Shown here: piece by piece, positions 19,501-27,306 of the stretch
How positions within the stretch are numbered: position 1 is the first letter of the stretch
Layout of the letters: every line of letters begins with the position of its first letter
DNA from: Gemmatimonadota bacterium
GTDB lineage: Bacteria > Latescibacterota > UBA2968
Length of the DNA stretch: 51,099 bases
NCBI GenBank assembly: GCA_009838845.1
Contig: VXRD01000129.1
Span: forward strand, 1 to 51,099
Reading direction: 5' to 3'
Program-made: the position numbers and the translations under genes
The notes under the pieces: model-generated
Told to the model about the DNA's origin: nothing
Databases searched by the model: none
Seen by the model: only the letters and a program-made list of their open reading frames with translations

Positions 19501-22500
19501 CGCCGCGCTGTCTTTCGAACTCTCGGGACTGGAGGCCGGCGATCGGGTACTGATTCACGCTGGTTCGGGCGGCGTGGGATTGGCGGCCATTCAGTTGGTG
19601 CAAGCCGCGGGCGCAGAGGTCTTTGCCACCGCGAGCGCGCCGAAGCAGGCCTATCTCCGATCACTGGGCGTGGAACACATATTCGACAGCCGCCAGACAG
19701 CATTCGGGAAAGAGATCCTCGAAGCTACAAATGGAGAAGGCATCGATGTGGTGCTGAACAGCCTCACAGGAGAGGGCTTCATCGACGCGAGCCTGTCCTG
19801 CCTCAAGCACGGCGGTCGGTTCGTGGAATTGGCCAGGCGGGACATCTTGAGCGAGGAAGAGATGGCGGCTGTACGTCCGGATGTGGCCTACGACATCCTG
19901 GAATTAGATGTTCTGAAAAAAACCGATCCGGCGTGGGTGGGAAGAGTCCTGCGGGACATCATGGCGCGCCTTTCGTCGGGAGAACTGAAAACAATCACCC
20001 ACAGCAGGTGGCCGCTCGCCGAAGCCGGAGCCGCGCTGAGCTTCATGCGCGCCGCCCGGCACATAGGAAAGATCGTCGTAACGACGCCACCGATCCTGAA
20101 GGACAAGTTGCGACAGGACCGCACCTATTTGGTAACAGGTGGTCTGGGTGGGATCGGATGCGCCGTAGCAGACTGGCTGGCGGATCGCGGTGCGGGCGCA
20201 ATAGCACTAAACGGGCGCCGGGCACCGGACCCCGAGGCTGAGGAGGTGATCCGCAGGCTGCGAGAACGCGGCGTGACAGTGCAGGTAGAGATCGCAGACG
20301 TGACAGATGCCGCCGCAATAGATGAGATGATGGCGCGGATAGATGAGACGCTACCGCCGCTCGGAGGCGTGATCCACAGCGTGGGCGTGCTGTCGGACGG
20401 CGCGCTGACCAACCAGAGTTGGGAGCGATTCGAAACCGTGCTCTGGCCAAAGGTACTGGGCGCATGGCATCTGCATCGGGCGACTTTGGATCGCGACCTG
20501 GATATGTTTGTCCTCTTCTCGAGCCGGGTTGGCGTCATGGGCAATCCGGGCCAGGCGAACCACGCCTCAGCCAATGCATTTCTGGATCAACTCGCCGGTC
20601 ACCGCCGCGCGATGGGGCTACCTGGACAGGCCATAGCCTGGGGAGCGTGGTCGGAGATCGGCGAAGCAGCGGAACAGCGGGAGCGGATTGACCAACAGCG
20701 GTCAGCGCTTGGCGGCCGCTGGTTTACCCCGCAACAGGGTATCCGGGCATTCGATCAACTGGTGCGTCAGGACGCCACGACTTCCGTGGTGATGTCGATG
20801 GACTGGTCAGTGTTCGAAGAGGCGGTCGAAGATCGTCCTCCCTTCCTGGAGGACTTGCTGTCCGCCGATGCGGACGACGAAGCCGACGCCTCCGCCTCGT
20901 CAAAGGACCTGCTTTCCCAACTGCGAGAGGCACCTGCAGCGGCACCCGAGGACCTGCTTGTATCCTTCCTGCAGCAGGAGGTACAGGCAGTGCTGAGGTT
21001 GCCGACAGCGCCGGAACCCACAGTGGGATTTTTCGATTTGGGGATGGACTCGCTGATGGCGGTAGAGTTGCGGAATCGTCTGAACCGGGCATTTGCCGAT
21101 GAGTACGTGGTCCCCAACACCGTGGTATTTGACTACCCGGACATCGCCAGTCTCGCCCGCCATCTGGTCGAGGAACTCGGCGAAGTCAGCGATGCGCCCG
21201 CCCCTCAGCCTCAGGTGCAACCCGAACCAGAACCGCAGCCGACAGTGCAGCGCGAGGATGACGGTATTGCGATCGTGGGTATGGCGTGCCACTTCCCCGG
21301 CGCTCCGGATCTTTCCACCTTCTGGCACCTGCTCGAAGCAGGTGCGGACGCAGTGACCGACGGACGCCAGGATCCCGGTTCATGGAACAATCTCGCCAAA
21401 GACCTTCCACCCCAGTACGCAGCTTATCGCCGGGGTGGATTTGTGGAGGGCATTGATCAATTTGACGCGAGATTCTTTCGGATTTCGCCGATTGAGGCGC
21501 GCATTATGGATCCGCGGCAACGCATGATGCTGGAGACGACCTGGCAAGCGATTGAGGATGCGGGGATGGATCCAGACGAATTGAGAGGTAGCCGCACCGG
21601 GCTATATGCCGGCATCGCCACCAGCGAATACCGGGACCTGATGACAGCCAGCGACTACGGCATCAGTTATCTGGGCACTGCCGCGAGCATGACGGTCGGG
21701 CGAATTGCTTTCCTCCTTGGTCTGGAGGGACCGACGATACCGGTGGAACTCAACTGCGCGTCGTCACTGGTCGCGGTACACCAGGCAGTGATGGGTTTGC
21801 GGCAGGGCGAAGTAGATATGGCTCTGGTTGGAGGGACACACGCAGTTTTATCACCTGATTTAACCAGAGAAATGGCGGACCTGGGCATGTTGTCACGAGA
21901 GGGGAAGGGCAGGCCCTTCGATGCCTCTGCAGACGGCTTCACGCGCGGCGAGGGCTGTGGGATAGTCGTCCTCAAGCGGCTGAGCGAGGCAGAAGCCGAC
22001 GGCGACCGCATCTGGGGCGTGATCCGCGGGTCTGCGGTCAACCAGAACGGAGCCAGCGCGGGACCCACCGTGCCAAATGGACCGGCACAGGAGCGGGTGA
22101 TCGAAGAAGCGCTGTCGCGAGCGGGCGTTGCACCATCGGACGTAGATTATCTGGAAGCCCACGGAGGAGGGTCGGAATTGGGCGATCCGATCGAAGTTCA
22201 GGCAGCGGCTGCTGTTTACGGCAAGGGCCGCGAAGCAGACCGCCCGCTCTTGATCGGCTCCGTGAAGACCAATATCGGCCACCTGGAGCCAGCTGCCGGA
22301 ATTGCGGCTCTAATCAAGGCAGTCCTGGCGATGAAGCGGGAAAAGATACCCAAGCACCTGAACTTTGAGAATCCGAGTCCGCATATAGACTGGGATCGGT
22401 TGCCGGTACAGGTGACTTCCGAATTGACGGACTGGCCGAGCCATCCCGACCGACCGCCGCGGGCCGGGGTAAGTGCCTTCGGTATATCGGGAACGAATGC

Positions 22501-23617
22501 CCATGTTGTCGTAGAGGGATATGACAGCCCGGATACAACGCCTGTGGGTTCAGCACAACCCGTTTCCCTATCCGTTGTGGAACTCCCAGACGAGGAAGAA
22601 GCGTTCGCTCCGCGCCAGACCCGGCTCCTGCCCTTGTCGGGAAAATCCGATGAAGCTCTCCGGGATCTGACAGAACGCTATTTGTCGTGGCTCGACGAGC
22701 TTGCCTCCGAAGATGTGGACCTGCTTGCCGACATGGCGTGGACAGCGGGTGTGGGACGCAGCCATTTCGACCACCGCGCAGGCATCGTATTCCAGGACGT
22801 CGAATCCTTGCGAGAAAAACTACAGGCACTCGCAGAGACAGGTGAAAGGCAAGAACCGCGTACCGCGACAAAAATCGCCTTTGCGTACACCGGACAGGGC
22901 AGCCAGTGGATCGGCATGGGGAAAGACCTCTACGAAAGCGAGCCGGTAGTCCGAGCCGTTCTGGATCGCTGCGACAAAGTAATTCGGGAAGAGCGGGACA
23001 CCTCGTTGCTGGACGCGATGTTCGGCCAGAACGGTGATCTATCTGACCTGCCTGCCATCTACGCACTGGAGTCCGCGCTTACGGCACTGTGGTCAAGCAT
23101 GGGGATTCAGCCCAGCGTGGTGGTCGGGCACGGTATAGGGGAAATTGCAGCGGCACAGGCGGCGGGCGTCTTTAGCCTGGAGGATGGCTTGCGGGTTGCG
23201 CTGGAATGGGATACGGACAATCTGGAAGCCACCCTCACAGACGTCACAATCGCATCGCCATCTCTGGTCCTTGTGAGCAGTGTGACAGGGGGCGTCGAAG
23301 TCCTCGACGCGGCGTATTGGCGTCGGCAAGCACAGGAACCGGCGGTATTGGACAAATGCGCGAAGAAGCTTGTGAATCTGGGGGTCGATGTACTCATCGA
23401 GATTGGCCCGAACGCGGCGCCGGGACCGATAGAAGGCGACGCGAATCCACCCGTTGTGCTGTCGAGTCTGGAAGACGGCGGTTTTGTACAAGCAGTAGCA
23501 AAAGCGTATGAAGCGGGCCTCTCGGTATCATTTCCCGGACTATTTGCGGGAGAAACGCGCCGCCGCATCTCGCTGCCGAGCTATCCATTCCAGCACCAGC
23601 ACTACTGGATTCAATAG
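13559..23617 (+). CDS. Type I polyketide synthase, reducing C-methylating module plus trailing KS and dead AT
   Basis: This encodes 3352 residues; GGAGG eight nt before ATG 13559 fixes the start. Domain order: KS1 (15-440, Cys188/His323/His363); malonyl-type AT1 (567-870, GHSIG Ser661, KAFH 764-767); DH (940-1225, His970 in HKVFGRIVAP, Asp1140); C-methyltransferase (about 1250-1640, VIEVGAGTG 1462-1470); structural psi-KR (1640-1845); ER (1855-2180, HAGSGGVG 2000-2007); KR (2187-2370, TGGLGGIG 2193-2200, but His2335 in place of the catalytic Tyr); ACP (2464-2540, Ser2498); Pro/Glu linker; KS2 (2567-2988, Cys2733/His2868/His2908); AT2 (3105-3352) with Gly3192 in place of the nucleophile Ser and about 85-90 residues missing, including the second catalytic His. 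No terminal ACP or thioesterase. The first module should make alpha-methylated, largely reduced chains, as in methyl-branched fatty-acid or lipid PKSs. The gene looks more GC-rich than its neighbours. A free ACP follows. Confidence 0.95.
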   Translation: MKPDKSFGPSVSDQPIAIIGMACRFPGAPGISAFWRLLEAGGNAVSEGVPGSGVGRWGLLFPDDAVQSEGCRFGAFVDDIDQFDDAFFRISPVEAELLDPQQRMMLETSWEALEDAGIDPEGLRESRTGVYTGISNDEYRMLVVDSSKPAEAASCLYALSGTNLNGTSGRVSFVLGLRGPAKAVDAACASSMVSVHDAVADLQQGKADLAIAGGVQAILNGRIYELRADAMMLSPDGQCKTFDASANGYVRGEGCGVVILKRLDEAEADGDRIWAVIRGAAVNHGGASTGLTVPNTPALEEVIETALSDAKIPASDVDYLEAHGTGTTVGDPIEINAVANVYGKGRSSDQPLLIGSVKTNVGHLESAAGVAGVIKAALVLKRGVIPKHLHFHNPNPSLDWDRLPLRVTSSMMDLPHRPDRPRLAGVNSFGISGTNAHIVMEEYRASDGASTAVGSAKPVVVSLPATLGDLPLPEQEVQPRKTRLLPLSGKSDEALRDLGGRYLSWLDEHADEEGEAILADMAWTAGVGRSHFDHRAGIVFHDAESLRERLRELAKTDGGVASRTPTRVAFAYTGQGSQWVGMGQVLYESEPVARAVLDRCEAVLLRERGASLLDVMFGRSEGGEDLGDTAWEQPALYALECALTALWSSVGIRPDVVVGHSIGELAASQAAGVFSLEDGMRFAAVRGALMSQMEEGGMAAVFAPADRVAVEVETVNAASSGAGLSISGYNGNHQVVSGPIAEIEEISKRFEQESIRVRRLNTAKAFHSALVEPILDELEASLNGVAIQPPSLTVVSNLTGRAVEPGQSQDGSYWRQHAREPVAFAQGVKTLSDLGVDVVLEIGPRSVLAPMAASAWPESPQTPAVLSSLSPPSDNAEKSGSTDGFAGSVAEAYQAGLPIRFAGLFAGETRRRISLPSYPFQRRHHWLEPPKRQRRSSDHPLLGARHESARGEITFETEVFPSDPSYLNDHKVFGRIVAPGALYGAMACTAAFLEESGSVVVEDFQLHNAMVFEDEDETDEEGRKMQVVLDASEQASLREVQIFSKGSEGEWTVHVEGRVSSGAPLPEAGERVDLESLKAGLSPVDVAGYYRHRASTGVDLGPFFRTLGKVWSRPGEALGEVSLPETLTRHGLDIHPLVLDGCFQVVGAARNLEGTGGETTYLPFGWERLWLTGRLPDRVVCHVRLNEASQETDEPPEVLSGELNIYDLNGVPLGGLSGYTVKRATQEALLSAVEGVKDLLYEVVWRERDLSPGITPADFFPGPSTVAARSQLFSDYLIDAGVDPEGRNALLADLERWSRSRALATLKELGWQRKTGETVDPEDLRQRLQVTEEHKRLFRRMLEMLAKSGVLEETGDGFVVVIGPEDPLPEEMPGDLEEFASRMTDLHPHGLTEIGLFRRSGRALAEVLRGREDPLTLLFSSGEPTAADLYLKAPVARAANSMLGDAVRALVSALPDDRRLRVIEVGAGTGSATASVLPELPDGRFDYMYTDISAGFFAEAEARFGDEAIEYRPLDIEKDPVAQGFDAHSYDLLIASNVLHATRYLEETLAHCRDLLAPSGQLIALENLSGLGWMDLTFGQLDGWWRFADSYRPHHALAEPSVWRRALGNVGFEEVEVLGVDETDATRTLDKGVIVAQGPAKVTEQGGAWVLAADQGRAAEELAAELAARNQTVVLACSDGPRVEEGSKIIKKTIDMEQREAWGSLLMELPDDVPLSGIVHLASLEGHGTEATTGEMAADVRRVGASALALVQAVADFDMTPEKGVWFITRGAQVLERERGGELAGAALWGFGKAVAREAAHLQPRMIDLDPGDMAPAPDLVNELLYPDPENHIAYRGDARRVARLIRMGSGVERLTLPEDPEWVLAPDPDGVFERPYVQPLPAPSLEPREVRVAVEASGLNFWDVFRSLGFIEEGNLGREMCGYILEVGSDVSTISVGDHIVGLGFGAFGAQMVTREELVAPAPSDFSVTGLATVPSAFVSAALSFELSGLEAGDRVLIHAGSGGVGLAAIQLVQAAGAEVFATASAPKQAYLRSLGVEHIFDSRQTAFGKEILEATNGEGIDVVLNSLTGEGFIDASLSCLKHGGRFVELARRDILSEEEMAAVRPDVAYDILELDVLKKTDPAWVGRVLRDIMARLSSGELKTITHSRWPLAEAGAALSFMRAARHIGKIVVTTPPILKDKLRQDRTYLVTGGLGGIGCAVADWLADRGAGAIALNGRRAPDPEAEEVIRRLRERGVTVQVEIADVTDAAAIDEMMARIDETLPPLGGVIHSVGVLSDGALTNQSWERFETVLWPKVLGAWHLHRATLDRDLDMFVLFSSRVGVMGNPGQANHASANAFLDQLAGHRRAMGLPGQAIAWGAWSEIGEAAEQRERIDQQRSALGGRWFTPQQGIRAFDQLVRQDATTSVVMSMDWSVFEEAVEDRPPFLEDLLSADADDEADASASSKDLLSQLREAPAAAPEDLLVSFLQQEVQAVLRLPTAPEPTVGFFDLGMDSLMAVELRNRLNRAFADEYVVPNTVVFDYPDIASLARHLVEELGEVSDAPAPQPQVQPEPEPQPTVQREDDGIAIVGMACHFPGAPDLSTFWHLLEAGADAVTDGRQDPGSWNNLAKDLPPQYAAYRRGGFVEGIDQFDARFFRISPIEARIMDPRQRMMLETTWQAIEDAGMDPDELRGSRTGLYAGIATSEYRDLMTASDYGISYLGTAASMTVGRIAFLLGLEGPTIPVELNCASSLVAVHQAVMGLRQGEVDMALVGGTHAVLSPDLTREMADLGMLSREGKGRPFDASADGFTRGEGCGIVVLKRLSEAEADGDRIWGVIRGSAVNQNGASAGPTVPNGPAQERVIEEALSRAGVAPSDVDYLEAHGGGSELGDPIEVQAAAAVYGKGREADRPLLIGSVKTNIGHLEPAAGIAALIKAVLAMKREKIPKHLNFENPSPHIDWDRLPVQVTSELTDWPSHPDRPPRAGVSAFGISGTNAHVVVEGYDSPDTTPVGSAQPVSLSVVELPDEEEAFAPRQTRLLPLSGKSDEALRDLTERYLSWLDELASEDVDLLADMAWTAGVGRSHFDHRAGIVFQDVESLREKLQALAETGERQEPRTATKIAFAYTGQGSQWIGMGKDLYESEPVVRAVLDRCDKVIREERDTSLLDAMFGQNGDLSDLPAIYALESALTALWSSMGIQPSVVVGHGIGEIAAAQAAGVFSLEDGLRVALEWDTDNLEATLTDVTIASPSLVLVSSVTGGVEVLDAAYWRRQAQEPAVLDKCAKKLVNLGVDVLIEIGPNAAPGPIEGDANPPVVLSSLEDGGFVQAVAKAYEAGLSVSFPGLFAGETRRRISLPSYPFQHQHYWIQ

Positions 23618-23639
23618 CCAAAACGACCACAAAAAAAAT

Positions 23640-23668
23640 TTGACTTTATGCCTGCCGAGCACTATCTT
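23640..23668 (+). promoter_or_regulatory. Candidate promoter for the free-standing ACP
   Basis: TTGACT (23640-23645), a 17-nt spacer and TATCTT (23663-23668) fall in the 90-bp gap between the PKS stop and the ACP start. This would allow the small ACP to be made in excess of the giant PKS. Pattern match only. Confidence 0.35.
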
Positions 23669-23707
23669 TTCGGTTCAAACCATCTACCTTACGAAAGGAG
23701 CGTAACA

Positions 23708-23950
23708 ATGGCTTCAACCGCAGAACGTATCAGAAACCTCATCGCGGAAAATCTGGAAGTCGATGGACAGCCAATTGCATTACCCGATGATCTGAACATC
23801 AGCCTCCAGGAGGCTGGAATTTCCTCCGTAGATCTCGTCGCGTTCGCGAAAGTAGTCGCACAGGAATTCGACGTTGAATTTACGCTTGAAGATTGTGGTG
23901 ATGTCAAAAGCGTACAGGAATTGGTCGAGCGGCTGGACGCAGCCAGCTAA
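23708..23950 (+). CDS. Free-standing acyl carrier protein
   Basis: This encodes 80 residues starting MASTAERIRN. GAAAGGAG lies seven to eight nt before ATG 23708, which is preferred over an upstream in-frame ATG. The predicted four-helix ACP has the phosphopantetheine serine in AGISSVDLVAF (Ser40), with the usual D of DSL replaced by Ser. Acidic residues EDCGDVKSVQELVERL form the last helices. It lies 90 bp after the PKS and is followed by a terminator. The PKS ends KS2-AT2 without an ACP, so this protein is the natural candidate for the missing carrier, possibly charged in trans by AT1. No phosphopantetheinyl transferase gene is in the window. Confidence 0.85.
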   Translation: MASTAERIRNLIAENLEVDGQPIALPDDLNISLQEAGISSVDLVAFAKVVAQEFDVEFTLEDCGDVKSVQELVERLDAAS

Positions 23951-23986
23951 AATCTTCTCCAACCGGAGAACGTACGCTTCTTACAG

Positions 23987-24018
23987 AACAGGCCCCGGAT
24001 GGAAATTCGGGGCCTGTT
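23987..24018 (+). terminator. Hairpin terminator after ACP
   Basis: AACAGGCCCCG (23987-23997) pairs perfectly with CGGGGCCTGTT (24008-24018), 37 bp after the ACP stop. The following tract (GGTTTATGGGG) is only weakly T-rich, so termination may be partial. It probably marks the end of the PKS-ACP transcript. Confidence 0.65.
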
Positions 24019-24123
24019 GGTTTATGGGGATTCCACTTATTCAACCTTTCACTGTAAACTGGTCTGGACTGCGACCAGTCATGCTCGATTTACTCGCCTT
24101 CATACACCATTTCACACTTCACA

Positions 24124-25875
24124 ATGAGCACCAATAACCCCAGCAGTGCTTCACGCATCCGCTACCAGCCTGACGACAGGCTCTCGGCCACTCTCTCCCT
24201 TGGCCTTGGCTTCCAAATCGCCGTTCTCAGTATCGCCGGCATCATATTGATCCCAACAGTCGTGATGCGTGCTGCGGATGCGACCGAAGCCTATCTGTCA
24301 TGGGCCGTTTGTACCGCTGTCGCAGTCGGCGGCGCAGCCACAATTCTACAAGCGGTCCGCATCGGCCGAATTGGCATGGGTTACATACTCGCTATGGGAC
24401 CTTCTGCGGCCTTTATCGCGGTCTGCATCACAGCGGTTGCCGAAGGCGGCCCGGCAATGCTCGCCACCCTGGTCGTCATCACATCGCTCGTCCCCCTTGT
24501 ACTTTCCTATCGGCTTTCGCTGTTCCAGCGGATCTTGACGCCTACTGTCGCGGGAACTGTCATCATGCTGATACCAATCACGGTAATGCCAGCCATCTTG
24601 AACCTGCTATCAGCCACACCGCCCGGGACCCTGGTCTTATCTGCTCCGCTGAGTGCGCTTGCAACAATAATCATCATCAGCGGCATCGCGCTAAAGGCGA
24701 CAGGAGCACTGCGCCTGTGGGCACCTGTCATCGGCGTTGTCGTCGGCTCGGTAATTGGCGGCTTCTTCGGTCTATACGACACGGGCCGCGTCGCCGAGGC
24801 TTCGTGGATCGGCATACCCACGAACGAATGGCCGGGCTTTGATCTCGATTTTGGACCGACATTCTGGGCACTGCTTCCGGCATTCTTGCTCGTCGCCGTA
24901 ATCAATACCATCCGAACGATCAGCAGTGCCATCGCCATCCAGCGCATATCGTGGCGCCAGAGCCGGGCAGTGGATTTTCGGGCAGTGCAGGGTGCGGTAA
25001 CCGTAGATGGTATGAGCACCTTGATTTCCGGCCTCGTGGGAACAATGCCAAACACAGCCTATACGGTAGGCGTATCGGTAACTGAACTCACCGGGGTCGG
25101 TGCCCGCAGCGTCGGGGTTGCCACCGGGGCAGTGTTCATTGCTATGGCGTTTCTTCCGAAAGTACTCGCCTCAATCCTGGCGATACCGGGTCCGGTCATT
25201 GCAGCTTATCTCACCGTACTGCTATCAGCCCTCTTCGTAGTCGGCCTGAAGATAGTCGTTCAGGATGGAATCGACTATCGCAACGGCATGATCGTCGGCA
25301 TCGCGTTCTTTGTAGGGGTTGGCTTCCAGAGCGGCCTGATATTTCCCGAATACATCTCGGAATTTGCAGGCGGTCTGTTGCAGAATGGAATGAGCGCGGG
25401 CGGTTTCACAGCCATCCTCATGACCATATTCGTGGAACTAACAGAACCTCGTCGCAGTCGGATAGAAACGGAATTCGATATTTCCGCCCTGCCAAAAATC
25501 AGAGACTTTCTCGGCGCATTTGCATCCCGCAACGGCTGGGACACGGCAATGTCGAACCGTCTGGACGCCGCTGCTGAGGAGACATTGCTGACACTCATCC
25601 CACAAGATGAAGAAAACCGCGACCGACGGCGTTTGCGCCTTACTGCGCACAAAGAAGAAGGCGACGCAGTCCTCGAGTTCATTGCCGCATCCGGAGAGGA
25701 AAATCTTCAGGATCGACTCGCGCTACTCAATGCACAGACGGATGAATTGTCCAGTGAGCGAGAAATTTCACTTCGGCTGTTGCAGCACCTCGCGTCATCT
25801 GTTCGCCACCAGCAATATCACGACACGGATATCGTGACCGTGCGTGTGAAAACCCACCATCAAGCACCGCCATAA
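24124..25875 (+). CDS. NCS2-like (xanthine/uracil-type) permease fused to an ATPase-like domain
   Basis: This encodes 583 residues. Residues about 25-440 contain 12-14 hydrophobic segments in the style of solute carrier family 23/NCS2 (AYLSWAVCTAVAVGGAATILQA, MGPSAAFIAVCITAV, GLVGTMPNTAYTVGVSV). The NTAYTVGVSV stretch corresponds to the family's substrate-site motif region before TM10. From about residue 460 follows a soluble domain: FLGAFASRNGWDTAMSNRLDAAAEETLLTLI and later strands, which resembles the N-box of a GHKL/anti-sigma-type ATPase (HATPase_c_2), although the G-boxes are poorly conserved. This fusion is unusual. The start at ATG 24124 has no strong Shine-Dalgarno. The 3' end overlaps the convergent sulfatase-like gene by 16 bp. 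A link to the PKS is possible but unproven. Confidence 0.75.
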   Translation: MSTNNPSSASRIRYQPDDRLSATLSLGLGFQIAVLSIAGIILIPTVVMRAADATEAYLSWAVCTAVAVGGAATILQAVRIGRIGMGYILAMGPSAAFIAVCITAVAEGGPAMLATLVVITSLVPLVLSYRLSLFQRILTPTVAGTVIMLIPITVMPAILNLLSATPPGTLVLSAPLSALATIIIISGIALKATGALRLWAPVIGVVVGSVIGGFFGLYDTGRVAEASWIGIPTNEWPGFDLDFGPTFWALLPAFLLVAVINTIRTISSAIAIQRISWRQSRAVDFRAVQGAVTVDGMSTLISGLVGTMPNTAYTVGVSVTELTGVGARSVGVATGAVFIAMAFLPKVLASILAIPGPVIAAYLTVLLSALFVVGLKIVVQDGIDYRNGMIVGIAFFVGVGFQSGLIFPEYISEFAGGLLQNGMSAGGFTAILMTIFVELTEPRRSRIETEFDISALPKIRDFLGAFASRNGWDTAMSNRLDAAAEETLLTLIPQDEENRDRRRLRLTAHKEEGDAVLEFIAASGEENLQDRLALLNAQTDELSSEREISLRLLQHLASSVRHQQYHDTDIVTVRVKTHHQAPP

Positions 25876-27296
25876 GCTCTTGCAAAATAGGTCTGAAACC
25901 CTTCTGGACCGGGCCAGCCATCGAAAAGGCGGCAATTCTCGGGCACCTGGCCCTCTGCACCGTTCTTGAGCCAGTCAATCAAGAGTAGATCAGCACCCCG
26001 GCGCTCGAGTTCAGAAAGACCAGCGGCATGCAGCTTCTGGACGCGGTCGGGATGTTCCGTGTTGTCCAGCGACCCATAAGGCGTGAGCATACAATCTTCG
26101 GTCCTGGGTTGCCATTCCAGGTACCCCTCCTGGTCAAACACAGTGAAAAATCCGCGCTGTGGTGCCCATCCCCGGGCAGTGCCAGCCAGCGCGAGTTGCC
26201 GCATCCCCGTACTCCCTTCCCGTGCGGCGGCGATAATATCCTGGCTGTCTATATCCCCCGGAATTGGCGCACCGGCCAGGTTGGCGACAGTAGCAAAAAA
26301 ATCCTGGGGTTGGAAAATAGCTGAACTGCGTCCCGCGTCGCCCTCGGGCGTTTTGATAATGAGCGGGATGTGGATTTCCTGCTCGTACACGGGCGCGTAC
26401 TTGCCAAAGCGCCCGCGCTCACCTACATTGGTACCGTGATCCCCAGCGACAATGATCGCGGTATTTTTGCTCAGACCCGTGGCATCAAAAGCCTCGAGAA
26501 ACCGCCCGAAGCAATGATCCATCCAGGTGACCTTGGCCGCGTAACTCGCTTTGAGGCGCGCTCTGGCTTCATCAGGCAAATTGGGATTGTTGCGTCCCCC
26601 ACCCTGAAAAGCGCGGGGATCAAGCCGCCCATCATAACCGGGGGTCTTGTCGTATTTCAGCATAAAGGCCGGGGGCACGTCCCACGGTTCGTGAGGGTCG
26701 AAGCAGTCAATCCAAAGAAAGAAATTTTCTCGCCGCGCATTATCCCGCAAGAATTGAGCTGCCGTATTGAACAGCTTCGCGCAATTCCAATCGTCTAAAT
26801 TTGTGCGTCCCCGATTGGTACGGGCATACGTGTAATTGTGTTTTGTCAGATCCGCATCTTCGCCCAAAACATCGAATAAAGGATCTCTGCACCAGTTGCT
26901 GGGCCACTGCGCTTCATCGTCCATCCATGCACGGTCAACTTCTGCACCGCGGATAAATGTCCACGTGTGGAAGGGATAATCAAATGCGTGCCCACCGTTG
27001 ACGAGATGAGGCGTATCGTGAATGAGCTGTGTCGCGTATCCGGCTTCCCCCAGAACAGAGGGAAGAGACCGAGTATCAAAAGGCAAGGGTTTCCAGGTGT
27101 GGAACGGACTGCCGTATTTCCCGGTCATAACATCCGTGCGATAGGGAATGGTGGGAAAGCTGGCGGCAAAAGCCCGATCAAAACACCATGACTGCGCAGA
27201 TAGACGGTCGAGATTGGGCGTTTCGATCCAGTCATTTCCGTTTGCGCCAATATAGTCATAGCGCATCGTATCAATGATAATGAGGACAATATTCAT
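25860..27296 (-). CDS. Sulfatase-fold hydrolase with Thr at the nucleophile position
   Basis: This encodes 478 residues; AAGGAG five nt before the ATG supports the start. Alkaline-phosphatase-superfamily features are clear: metal-binding IIIDTMRYD (Asp9), DCFDPHEPWDVPP, IIVAGDHGTNVGERG (Asp-His pair). The sulfatase signature C/SxPxR reads TIPYR (Thr49-Arg53), preceded by SFP. Thr cannot be converted to formylglycine; it is the nucleophile in phosphodiesterases of this superfamily, so a phosphate or phosphonate ester substrate should be considered. There is no signal peptide, so it is probably cytoplasmic. It is the last gene of the operon SMP-30, dehydratase-like, PhyH, this gene, 10 bp after PhyH. 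Confidence 0.85.
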   Translation of the reverse strand: MNIVLIIIDTMRYDYIGANGNDWIETPNLDRLSAQSWCFDRAFAASFPTIPYRTDVMTGKYGSPFHTWKPLPFDTRSLPSVLGEAGYATQLIHDTPHLVNGGHAFDYPFHTWTFIRGAEVDRAWMDDEAQWPSNWCRDPLFDVLGEDADLTKHNYTYARTNRGRTNLDDWNCAKLFNTAAQFLRDNARRENFFLWIDCFDPHEPWDVPPAFMLKYDKTPGYDGRLDPRAFQGGGRNNPNLPDEARARLKASYAAKVTWMDHCFGRFLEAFDATGLSKNTAIIVAGDHGTNVGERGRFGKYAPVYEQEIHIPLIIKTPEGDAGRSSAIFQPQDFFATVANLAGAPIPGDIDSQDIIAAAREGSTGMRQLALAGTARGWAPQRGFFTVFDQEGYLEWQPRTEDCMLTPYGSLDNTEHPDRVQKLHAAGLSELERRGADLLLIDWLKNGAEGQVPENCRLFDGWPGPEGFQTYFARAYGGA

Positions 27297-27306
27297 GGAA
27301 TCTCCT

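Noticed and set aside
13559-23617. Many open frames on the opposite strand and in other frames within the PKS gene
   Set aside because: They follow the GC-rich codon pattern of the PKS, lack motifs and start signals, and overlap catalytic domains.
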